Of a DNA stretch of 64,000 nt, positions 57,013 to 64,000 are shown piece by piece. A program made the position numbers and the translations under genes. Position 1 is the first letter of the stretch; each line of letters starts with the position of its first letter. The DNA is from Thalassoroseus pseudoceratinae (GTDB taxonomy: Bacteria; Planctomycetota; Planctomycetia; Planctomycetales; Planctomycetaceae). The stretch spans positions 189,001 to 253,000 of the forward strand of contig NZ_JAALXT010000006.1 in assembly GCF_011634775.1 (NCBI RefSeq), read 5' to 3'. A model generated the notes under the pieces. It was not told where the DNA came from. It made no database searches and was given only the letters and a program-made list of their open reading frames with translations.

Positions 57013-58077
57013 ATGCCTGCGACCGAACCATCTCAATCACCGCCTTGGCCCTTGATCGACGGGTTAATCGGCTCCAGTCCGCAAATGGTCGAAATCTGTC
57101 GTCTGACGCGACAGGTGGCGGGCACTTCTGCGACGGTCCTACTCACTGGTGAAACCGGAACCGGAAAGGAACTGATCGCTCGCGCGGTTCACGAACTCAG
57201 CGAACGGGCTACCGGTCCGTTCATTCGCGTGAACTGTGGTGCACTCAGCGAGAGTTTGCTGGAAAGCGAACTGTTCGGGCACGTCAAAGGTGCGTTCACC
57301 AGTGCGAACGAAAACCGAACCGGCCGATTTGAAGCGGCTCACGGGGGAACGATTTTCCTCGATGAGATCAACTCGATGAGTTACAAGCTTCAGGTGAAAT
57401 TGCTGCGAGTCCTGCAAGAACACGAATTTGAACGTGTCGGCGATACCAAAACAATCAAAGTCGACTGCCGAATTGTGGCGGCGACCAACCGCGATCTGGT
57501 GGACGAAATCGAAGCCGGTCGGTTCCGCGAGGACTTGTACTACCGACTCAACGTCATTCCCATCGACATTCCTCCGTTGAGAGAACGACCGGACGACATC
57601 CCCGATTTGGTTCGGTTTTTTGCTCAAAAATACGCCGAAGGCAATCAAAGACCAAACCCGGAACTCCCACCGGAATCGACGCGGCTGTTGCAAACCTACA
57701 CGTGGCCGGGGAACGTGCGGGAACTGCAAAACTACGTGGAACGGGCGATTGTGTTATCCACCGAACCGGTTCTCACACCCGAATTGTTCCCAGCTCATGT
57801 GCGAGGATTGGCACCGGTGCGGGTTGCTCGCAGTCGCACAAAAGACTTGGACGGCCTCTGCCGCGAACTGGTCACTATGGGGATGGCCAGCGGCGAAGGC
57901 GACAACGGTGATCTCCACCGCCAAGTTGTCTCATTGGTCGAAAAGGAACTCATCGCCCAAGTTCTGCACAACAGCCAAGGTGTGCAAACGAAGGCGGCGT
58001 CTCGATTGGGCATCAACCGGAACACGTTGCACAAGAAAATCGACGAGTACAATCTCGGTTCCGACGAACGCTCATGA
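57013..58077 (+). CDS. Sigma-54-dependent transcriptional regulator (Fis family)
   Basis: A 354-residue bacterial enhancer-binding protein without an N-terminal receiver. The AAA+ domain has Walker A GETGTGKE at 46-53 and Walker B GTIFLDE at 112-118. The loop that contacts sigma-54 reads GAFTSA at 93-98, not GAFTGA. A C-terminal Fis-type helix-turn-helix ([20 protein letters not shown]) is intact. The ATG at 57013 is preferred over 56986. Its stop overlaps the convergent nadC stop by 6 nt. Target genes unknown; how it senses a signal without a sensory domain is unclear. Confidence 0.93.
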   Translation: MPATEPSQSPPWPLIDGLIGSSPQMVEICRLTRQVAGTSATVLLTGETGTGKELIARAVHELSERATGPFIRVNCGALSESLLESELFGHVKGAFTSANENRTGRFEAAHGGTIFLDEINSMSYKLQVKLLRVLQEHEFERVGDTKTIKVDCRIVAATNRDLVDEIEAGRFREDLYYRLNVIPIDIPPLRERPDDIPDLVRFFAQKYAEGNQRPNPELPPESTRLLQTYTWPGNVRELQNYVERAIVLSTEPVLTPELFPAHVRGLAPVRVARSRTKDLDGLCRELVTMGMASGEGDNGDLHRQVVSLVEKELIAQVLHNSQGVQTKAASRLGINRNTLHKKIDEYNLGSDERS

Positions 58078-58971
58078 GATCCAATCGAACGCCAAATCGA
58101 GTGCAACTGCCGAGTGCGTCAGACCGCCAATGCTGATTCGCTCCACACCGGTTTCGGCGATGGGGCGAACGGTTTCCAACGTGACGCCACCGGACGCTTC
58201 CAACAACGTCTGCGAACCGGCGTTGTCTCGCATGGCCACTGCCCGCAGCAGTTCCGGCGGTGCCATGTTGTCGAGCAACACAATATCCGGATCACCATTC
58301 AACGCGTCTGCCAATTGCTCGAGTGTGTCGACTTCGACTTCAAGCGGCACATTGGGTCCCAACCGCTCACGGGATTGGCGAATGGCATCAGCAATGGTGC
58401 TTCCCGGATGATGTGCGGACCACGCTGCCAGATGATTATCCTTGATCAAGCAACCGTCGAACAAGCCGATCCGGTGATTGTGCCCGCCTCCGCAACGGAC
58501 TGCGTATTTTTCGAGCACCCGATAACCGGGGTGCGTTTTGCGGGTATCGAGAATTCTGGCCCGTGTACCCTGCACCGCCTCGACAAACCGATTCGTCAGC
58601 GTCGCGATGCCACTGAAGTGCGTCATGAAGTTCAACGCGGTTCGCTCCCCGGACAACAACGACCTCAGCGGCCCTGACACAATGGCCACGGCTTGCCCCG
58701 GCGAAACAGGGCTACCGTCCGGCAATGAGGATTTCCAGGTCACACGCTTGTCAAGCGTTCCGAACACCAGTTCCGCGACCGGTCCGCCGGAGAGAACCCC
58801 ACCCTGCCGAGCCGTCACCTGGACCTCGGCGGTTTCGTTCTCCTCGATCAACGCCCGACACGTCAGGTCGCCAGCGTCGTGCAAATCTTCCCGCAACGCC
58901 AAATCGATCAACGGCATGGCCGCGTCCCGTTCGGCGGTGACAAATATCGGCGAGAGCGGTTGGTTGGTCAC
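58072..58971 (-). CDS. nadC: Nicotinate-nucleotide pyrophosphorylase (carboxylating)
   Basis: NadC (quinolinate phosphoribosyltransferase) makes nicotinate mononucleotide from quinolinate and PRPP in NAD synthesis. The 299-residue chain from GTG at 58971 has [14 protein letters not shown], the catalytic loop [31 protein letters not shown] (split motif with Lys and His residues) and the later [10 protein letters not shown] and LLDNM. It is followed by no other NAD gene. A Met at residue 19 is an alternative start. It overlaps the convergent regulator gene by 6 nt. Confidence 0.95.
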   Translation of the reverse strand: MTNQPLSPIFVTAERDAAMPLIDLALREDLHDAGDLTCRALIEENETAEVQVTARQGGVLSGGPVAELVFGTLDKRVTWKSSLPDGSPVSPGQAVAIVSGPLRSLLSGERTALNFMTHFSGIATLTNRFVEAVQGTRARILDTRKTHPGYRVLEKYAVRCGGGHNHRIGLFDGCLIKDNHLAAWSAHHPGSTIADAIRQSRERLGPNVPLEVEVDTLEQLADALNGDPDIVLLDNMAPPELLRAVAMRDNAGSQTLLEASGGVTLETVRPIAETGVERISIGGLTHSAVALDLAFDWIS

Positions 58972-59014
58972 GGTTTTTCCGGGAGAAAAGTTCTTAATTA
59001 ATCAGCCGAGACAA

Positions 59015-59761
59015 TTATTCCGTCTCTTCCGGGGATTTCTCCTCGGGAGCCTCCTCGGTTTTCGAGTCCGTTTCGGCTTTGTCGTTCGACTCGGCTTCGG
59101 TGTCCTTGGCTTCTTCGGTTTTCGGTGGCACCGTTTCTTCGGAGATGATGGTCGCTTTCTTGACTTCATCCAAACCGGGGAAACGTTGGTCGAGGAATTC
59201 GTTGCCTTCGGCTTGAATCTGCGGTTGGAAGCTCGACGGTGCCCCACCATACTGGCTGTTCAGCGAATCGACGACATCCATACCTTCCACAACCACACCG
59301 AACGGTGCAAATCCGTCGGCGTCGAGTCGGCTGTTGTCCACGTAATTGATGAAAATTTGCGTGGTGCGACTGTTCGGCATTCCGGTTTTGGCGAACGTCA
59401 CCGTGCCGCGTTGATTCGACGTTTTGACGGGATCATCAGGAATCGTGTTCTCCGCCCATTTCTTGCTGACTTCCGGATCACCGCTCATGCCGAACTGCAC
59501 CATGAAATCGGGAATCACGCGGAAGAACTTCACGCCGTCATAGAAACCGTTTTCGACCAATTCCCGAAAGCGTTCCGCTCCTCGTGGAGCCCATTCCGGA
59601 CGGACCTTGATCACAAAATCGCCTTTGGTCGTCTCGAATTTCACACGAAATCCGTCGCCGGCCGCCACGGGTGCAGCCGGTTCGGGTTGCGGTTCCGGTT
59701 CCCCCGAACAGCCGAAAATCATTCCCAGCAAACCGACGCCAAACCAAGTCCATCTAGACAT
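59015..59761 (-). CDS. Lipoprotein peptidyl-prolyl cis-trans isomerase (cyclophilin)
   Basis: A 248-residue envelope folding catalyst. The signal ends in the lipobox IFGC near residue 18. A cyclophilin domain (about 38-190) has the catalytic Arg in FFRVIPDFMVQFG and the QIFINYVDN motif. The last 50 residues are a Glu/Lys-rich tail, probably a flexible linker, unusual for cyclophilins. ATG at 59761 with GAGGA upstream is preferred over 59785, whose codons include that box. Confidence 0.92.
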   Translation of the reverse strand: MSRWTWFGVGLLGMIFGCSGEPEPQPEPAAPVAAGDGFRVKFETTKGDFVIKVRPEWAPRGAERFRELVENGFYDGVKFFRVIPDFMVQFGMSGDPEVSKKWAENTIPDDPVKTSNQRGTVTFAKTGMPNSRTTQIFINYVDNSRLDADGFAPFGVVVEGMDVVDSLNSQYGGAPSSFQPQIQAEGNEFLDQRFPGLDEVKKATIISEETVPPKTEEAKDTEAESNDKAETDSKTEEAPEEKSPEETE

Positions 59762-59940
59762 CGCGAACTGTTCCTCATATGACACGAGACGAAACTATCT
59801 TCGCAAGTTTAGAGCCTCGCCCGAATATTCGCTAGCGATCCAGAAACCGTCGGCCGTGCCCGACAACTTCGCGGTTCGTGTTCGTCCGTCCGACACAGCC
59901 TCTCGAAACCTGACGCTCGCGTTGACACCCCCGATACCGC

Positions 59941-62229
59941 ATGACCGATTCACACCAGAAAAGCCTGTTTGCCGACGAAGTTCCTTGGGAAGCTGCTGAT
60001 CAATCCGATCGTTGGTCGGCTGAGATCGTGTTTGATTTGCCGGTCGATCAATCGTTCCATTACCTCGTACCGGATGCGTTGCGAGAGCAGCTTCAAGCCG
60101 GTCAGCGAGTGCGGGTTCCGTTTGGACAGGGAAATCGGCGGATTGTCGGTTTTTGCGTCGCGACCGGTCCGCCACCGTCGTTATCGAAACGGATGAAGTG
60201 GGTCGAAGCGATTGTCGATCTCGCTCCGTTGGTCACACCGGGAATGCTGCAACTCACCCGATGGATCGGTGAGCACTACCTGTGCAGTTGGGGAACGGTG
60301 CTGCACGCGGTTGTGCCGGCGGGTGTCAAGAAAAACGCGGGAACCCGGATGGCCCGCGTATATTTCCTGGGTGATTCCGACCGACTGGCGGCTGATGTGG
60401 CCTCGCTCACGAAAAAGCAAGAGGCGGTGCTTGATGTCATCAAAAACGCCAAGCAGCCGCCCACGCAGGGTCAGATTCTTGAAGCCGTTGGCTGCGGACC
60501 GTCACCGGTGAAGACGTTGGAACGTCGCAAGTTGATTGCATCGAAATTGGTGCGGACATCGACGTCCCGTTACGACTCGCCCGTGGCGGCCCAAGTCACC
60601 GACTTGGAGTTGAACCAAGACCAAAAAGACGCCGTCACCGCCATTTGTCAGGTCTTGGAGTCGCGGAAACACGAAACGATTCTACTTCACGGCGTGACCG
60701 GCAGCGGCAAGACTGAAGTATACATTCAGGCGATTCGGGAAGTGATCAGCTACGGACGGCAAGCCATCGTGCTGGTGCCGGAAATCAGTCTGACGCCGCA
60801 AACGATTCGCCGGTTTCGCAGCCGATTCGATACCGTCGCGGTGTTGCATAGTCATCTCAGCGATGCGGAACGTCATTGGCATTGGCAGCAAATCGCGGCG
60901 GGTCGGGTCTCGGTGGTTGTCGGTGCCCGAAGTGCGGTGTTCGCGCCGACGCCGCATCTGGGGCTAATCGTCATCGACGAAGAACACGAAACTTCGTTCA
61001 AACAGGAAACTACACCGCGTTATCATGCCCGCGAAGTGGCCCGCCAACGGTGCGAGCTAGAGCAAGTTCCACTCGTGCTCGGTTCGGCCACGCCGACGCT
61101 TGAATCTTGGCAGCGTGTGCAAGACGGGGAAGATCAGTTGGTGTCGATGCCGCGTCGCGTGGTCGGATTGCCGTTGCCACCCGTGGTGTTGGTTGACATC
61201 CGTAATGATCCGCGAATTGGCAAAGGAGCGGCAATCGGGCGGGCACTCGATCACGCCATCCGTCAGGCAATTGAAGATGACGGGCAAGTCATTCTGTTCC
61301 TGAACCTGCGTGGGTTTTCGCCTGTGTTTTGGTGTCGGGCGTGTGGGGAATCGGTGACGTGCCCGAACTGCGATGTCACACTGACTTGGCATCGTGACAA
61401 AGCCGCCGCGATGTGCCACTCCTGCGAATACACTTGCGATCCGCCATCGCAATGTCCGGCGTGTGGCGATGCGGGGATTCGTCACGTTGGTGTCGGCACG
61501 CAGCGGTTGGAAGCTGAAGTGAAGGCCCGTTATCCCGAGTGGAACTGCTTGCGGATGGACAGCGATTCCATGCGGGGCCGAGGCAGTCACGACGAAGCCT
61601 TGGAGAAGTTCCGCTCCGGTGAAGTGCAAATCTTGCTGGGCACACAGATGATCGCCAAAGGGTTGGACTTTCCGAATGTCACGCTGGTCGGTGTGATCGC
61701 GGCGGACACAATGCTGCATCAACCGGACATGCGAGCCTCGGAACGAACGTTTCAACTTATTGCCCAAGTCGCAGGACGCACCGGACGGAGTGAACGCGGT
61801 GGTCGGGTGTTGGTTCAGACGGCCATGCCTGCGGAACCGTCGATCCAATTCGCCGCCAAACACGACTACATCGGTTTCACGACGCAGGAACTCTCACAAC
61901 GACGAGCAATCCGAGTCCCCCCTTACCGACGCTTGGCCCGTGTGATTGTGCGTGGCCCGGTCGAACCGGATGTGGTCGCCCAAATCACCGCGATGGCCGC
62001 CGTTCTCCGCGACCATTCGCAGCGTTTGGGAATCGACAATGACGTCATGATCCTCGGTCCCGCTCCGGCTCCGCTCACGCGATTGAAAACGTTCTACCGG
62101 TATCATTTGCAAATCAGTGCGGAAACTCCGGAAGCGATCCGCACACTCTGGCGGAACGCACTGCCCGACTTTCTCGATGCCAAGGACATCGAGTTCACCA
62201 TCGACGTCGATCCACTCAACATGCGGTGA
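59941..62229 (+). CDS. priA: Primosomal protein N' (PriA helicase)
   Basis: PriA restarts stalled replication forks. The 762-residue protein has an N-terminal DNA-binding domain (VFDLPVDQSFHYLVPDAL), a helicase core with Walker A GVTGSGKT at 251-258 and DEEH at 346-349, and a zinc-binding module with the four paired cysteines (CRACGESVTCPNCD and CHSCEY, CPACGD). GTQMIAKGLDFPNVTLVG and QVAGRTGR complete the core. The ATG at 59941 is unambiguous. Immediately downstream is a half-copy of the hairpin repeat. Confidence 0.97.
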   Translation: MTDSHQKSLFADEVPWEAADQSDRWSAEIVFDLPVDQSFHYLVPDALREQLQAGQRVRVPFGQGNRRIVGFCVATGPPPSLSKRMKWVEAIVDLAPLVTPGMLQLTRWIGEHYLCSWGTVLHAVVPAGVKKNAGTRMARVYFLGDSDRLAADVASLTKKQEAVLDVIKNAKQPPTQGQILEAVGCGPSPVKTLERRKLIASKLVRTSTSRYDSPVAAQVTDLELNQDQKDAVTAICQVLESRKHETILLHGVTGSGKTEVYIQAIREVISYGRQAIVLVPEISLTPQTIRRFRSRFDTVAVLHSHLSDAERHWHWQQIAAGRVSVVVGARSAVFAPTPHLGLIVIDEEHETSFKQETTPRYHAREVARQRCELEQVPLVLGSATPTLESWQRVQDGEDQLVSMPRRVVGLPLPPVVLVDIRNDPRIGKGAAIGRALDHAIRQAIEDDGQVILFLNLRGFSPVFWCRACGESVTCPNCDVTLTWHRDKAAAMCHSCEYTCDPPSQCPACGDAGIRHVGVGTQRLEAEVKARYPEWNCLRMDSDSMRGRGSHDEALEKFRSGEVQILLGTQMIAKGLDFPNVTLVGVIAADTMLHQPDMRASERTFQLIAQVAGRTGRSERGGRVLVQTAMPAEPSIQFAAKHDYIGFTTQELSQRRAIRVPPYRRLARVIVRGPVEPDVVAQITAMAAVLRDHSQRLGIDNDVMILGPAPAPLTRLKTFYRYHLQISAETPEAIRTLWRNALPDFLDAKDIEFTIDVDPLNMR

Positions 62230-62236
62230 TTCTTTC

Positions 62237-62257
62237 CACAGAGCCGTGGCACACTTT
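62237..62257. repeat. Half-copy of the GAGCCGTG intergenic repeat
   Basis: These 21 bp are identical to 11262-11282, but the left hairpin arm is missing here. It lies in the 37-nt gap between priA and the next, convergent gene. Confidence 0.75.
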
Positions 62258-62266
62258 GTTGGCGAT

Positions 62267-64000
62267 CTATTTTACGATCTTGATTTCGCTCCAGAATGCG
62301 GAATCGTTGCCGCCGTTGCCTACGTTGTGGATATCCAACCGAACTTGTTGGCCGGCGAATTTGGAGAGATCGAAGGTTAGATCTTTCCATGAAGGTTCGT
62401 CGGTTCCGCCAATGATTTCCTCGTGAATTTGTTCGTCGTTGGCGAGCACGCGGAGTTTCCAGTCCGAACGATGATCGTGACTGACCCCGAGTTTGAGTTT
62501 CGGGGAATGTCCTTCCGGAATCGTGACGGCGGCTCGGAACACGCTTGGTTTGTCTTTGTATGGACTGGTCCGCAAGACGTTTTGGCGTCCGGCGTGTTCG
62601 CGAAACAAAGAGCACCCCGAACCGCTGCGGTCGACCACGAATTCGGGAGCCACCTGCGAGACGGCATACGGGTATTCCTGCCGTCGATACGTTTCGACCA
62701 ACACACGAGCATCGTCTTTGACGGGCGTTTGCGTCTTCTTAATCCACTCGCGGTAGTCGTTCAGGTCTTCATAAGTTCGCGTGAGGTAAACCGAATCCAA
62801 CCAAGCGGCGTTTCCATCGGGGCAACTGAAGTGAAACCCCGTGAGCGAGAACTCTCCGAAATCGTTGACGATGTGAACGGTCTTCGATTTCCACTCGGGC
62901 GACAGCTTGGAATCCAGACGCTTCGCCTTCTTGAACGGTTCCACGGGAATGCCGCTGTAATAACGGTAGCCGGTTTTCATTCCCCGATCGATGGCCGTCA
63001 GGCCGGTGAGGTCGCCCCAATCACGTGCTCGCCGGTTCTGAAGCCTCGGCATGTCCGGATCGGCACCGATTTCCCCATCATGAGCGACCTCCAAACCGAT
63101 GGTCCGTCCGCCGTCTTTCTTCCAAGCGAAATGAAGAAGCTGAAACTCTCCCAATCGCGGATTGAACCGAATCGGCAACGGTCGTTCGGTCAGGTCGAGA
63201 CTGCCTCGCCCTGGTGGAGTCACCCGCAAACACCGTTGTCCGCTGTACGCGTCATCCGTCACGATCGACGCCATCCCGGTTCCGTAGTTCAGAGAATCGA
63301 CAAAGTTGGCTTCCTCATCGAACAGATTGATCAAACCGGGATGATGCGGCAAAACACCGATCCCCCGCCAATCGATCGCCGACCGAACTTCTGGCGGTTT
63401 CGGTTGGCCGTCGTCGTCGGTAGGCACCCACTGCACAAGTTCGACGTGTACCGGGCGGCCTTGCCATTCATGCAATGGAATCGCGAGAGCCTGCGGATCG
63501 AGATGCCTTCGCATGACCGGTGGGTTCCAATCGCCGACCACCTGCTTGTTGAACAACACGACCAACCGGCTATCCGGAACTTTGGCGGCAATTTGCGAAA
63601 CCGCGATGCTCAGCCAACGGTCTTCAGGATCGAACGTCAGCGTGCGTGAAAAAACCGTGTAGGACGAATCGATCGCCATCGCAATCCGATATCGGGGATC
63701 GTTCTCGATGGTCTCATCCCAAAACGAAAACAAACGCACGTTCTCGCGAGTTTCGGAAGATTCCCAATCCGCGAGAACCGGCATGGCGTCGAGGCTGCGT
63801 TGCTGAATGTCTTGCCAAAGACGATCGGCATCCAGGGTGAGCGTTGGACTAAGCCAATTGAGGGAATCACGAATGTCGAAGGGATCGGCTCCCGCCGGAC
63901 GCCCGGTCAACACGGGATCGACCGTCAGCGTTAATTGTCGATCAGGACGGTTCTCGACGATCGGAAGTTTGAGTTCACCGGTCTCCAAGACTTTCTCCGA
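62267..64000 (-). CDS. Large probably secreted protein of unknown function (5' end outside window)
   Basis: Only the C-terminal part, at least 577 residues, is inside the window; the reading frame stays open to the window edge, so the start is further right. The chain is rich in beta-strand patterns, Trp and Asp, and has lectin-like or carbohydrate-binding features: FHFSCPDGNAAWLDSVYLTR in the middle and a final segment, WKDLTFDLSKFAGQQVRLDIHNVGNGG, like that of galactose-binding-fold domains. It may belong to a planctomycete-specific DUF1583-like family, but I am not sure. Function unknown; it is convergent with priA. Confidence 0.75.
   Translation of the reverse strand, partial: SEKVLETGELKLPIVENRPDRQLTLTVDPVLTGRPAGADPFDIRDSLNWLSPTLTLDADRLWQDIQQRSLDAMPVLADWESSETRENVRLFSFWDETIENDPRYRIAMAIDSSYTVFSRTLTFDPEDRWLSIAVSQIAAKVPDSRLVVLFNKQVVGDWNPPVMRRHLDPQALAIPLHEWQGRPVHVELVQWVPTDDDGQPKPPEVRSAIDWRGIGVLPHHPGLINLFDEEANFVDSLNYGTGMASIVTDDAYSGQRCLRVTPPGRGSLDLTERPLPIRFNPRLGEFQLLHFAWKKDGGRTIGLEVAHDGEIGADPDMPRLQNRRARDWGDLTGLTAIDRGMKTGYRYYSGIPVEPFKKAKRLDSKLSPEWKSKTVHIVNDFGEFSLTGFHFSCPDGNAAWLDSVYLTRTYEDLNDYREWIKKTQTPVKDDARVLVETYRRQEYPYAVSQVAPEFVVDRSGSGCSLFREHAGRQNVLRTSPYKDKPSVFRAAVTIPEGHSPKLKLGVSHDHRSDWKLRVLANDEQIHEEIIGGTDEPSWKDLTFDLSKFAGQQVRLDIHNVGNGGNDSAFWSEIKIVK

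Overview
This 64 kb window is a chromosomal segment of a planctomycete. The evidence is four arylsulfatase-type enzymes, a Gfo/Idh/MocA protein with a twin-arginine signal, a giant Calx-beta/PPC surface protein with the N-terminal LExRxxLS motif typical of the phylum, an ECF-like sigma factor overlapping a WD40 Ser/Thr kinase gene, and a DUF6268-type outer-membrane protein. I see no insertion sequence, prophage, CRISPR array or plasmid gene. About 46 protein genes, two tRNA genes and several intergenic hairpins can be supported.

Layout. 0-5 kb: DUF502 and PSP1 (RicT-like) genes, a Tat-exported oxidoreductase followed by a very strong terminator, and a diadenylate cyclase fused to YbbR domains. 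5-10 kb: an antiporter, a methyltransferase/membrane-protein pair, two paralogous lipoproteins behind a DUF2752 gene, and a cobalamin adenosyltransferase. 10-20 kb: an SDR dehydrogenase, a small membrane-anchored protein, LarC with a His-rich tail, an AAA+ ATPase, ComM/YifB, a zinc-ribbon membrane protein, an M29 aminopeptidase and HslU. 20-25 kb: YidD-RnpA, a LOG-family protein, a K+ channel, PilT, a Uma2 protein and HisF. 25-36 kb: a sulfatase, a PQQ-like propeller protein, CsaA and the 2080-residue repeat protein. 36-42 kb: tRNA-Leu, the kinase/sigma pair, a possible glycosyltransferase and tRNA-Gly. 42-50 kb: a secreted FAD oxidoreductase and three more sulfatases. 50-64 kb: an HDOD-GGDEF protein, formyl-THF cyclo-ligase, an outer-membrane protein, a HEAT protein with a dead receiver domain, a sigma-54 regulator, NadC, a lipoprotein cyclophilin, PriA and a truncated unknown.

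How the genes relate. Most are housekeeping or singletons in short operons of one to three genes. Three themes recur. The first is nucleotide and phospho signalling: c-di-AMP synthesis, c-di-GMP synthesis, a membrane kinase with a sigma factor, and a sigma-54 activator. The second is extracellular polysaccharide use: sulfatases, the FAD oxidoreductase and the Gfo/Idh/MocA protein. The third is envelope biology: the giant repeat protein, lipoproteins, the outer-membrane barrel and PilT.

The strongest candidates for new biology are the CdaA-CdaR fusion with an altered RHR motif, the apparently exported HEAT protein carrying a degenerate receiver domain, the giant protein's alternating two-domain DNA repeat, and the 640-base region upstream of the sigma-54 regulator. 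That region holds helically phased decamers, a candidate sigma-54 promoter and a tRNA-like T-arm.
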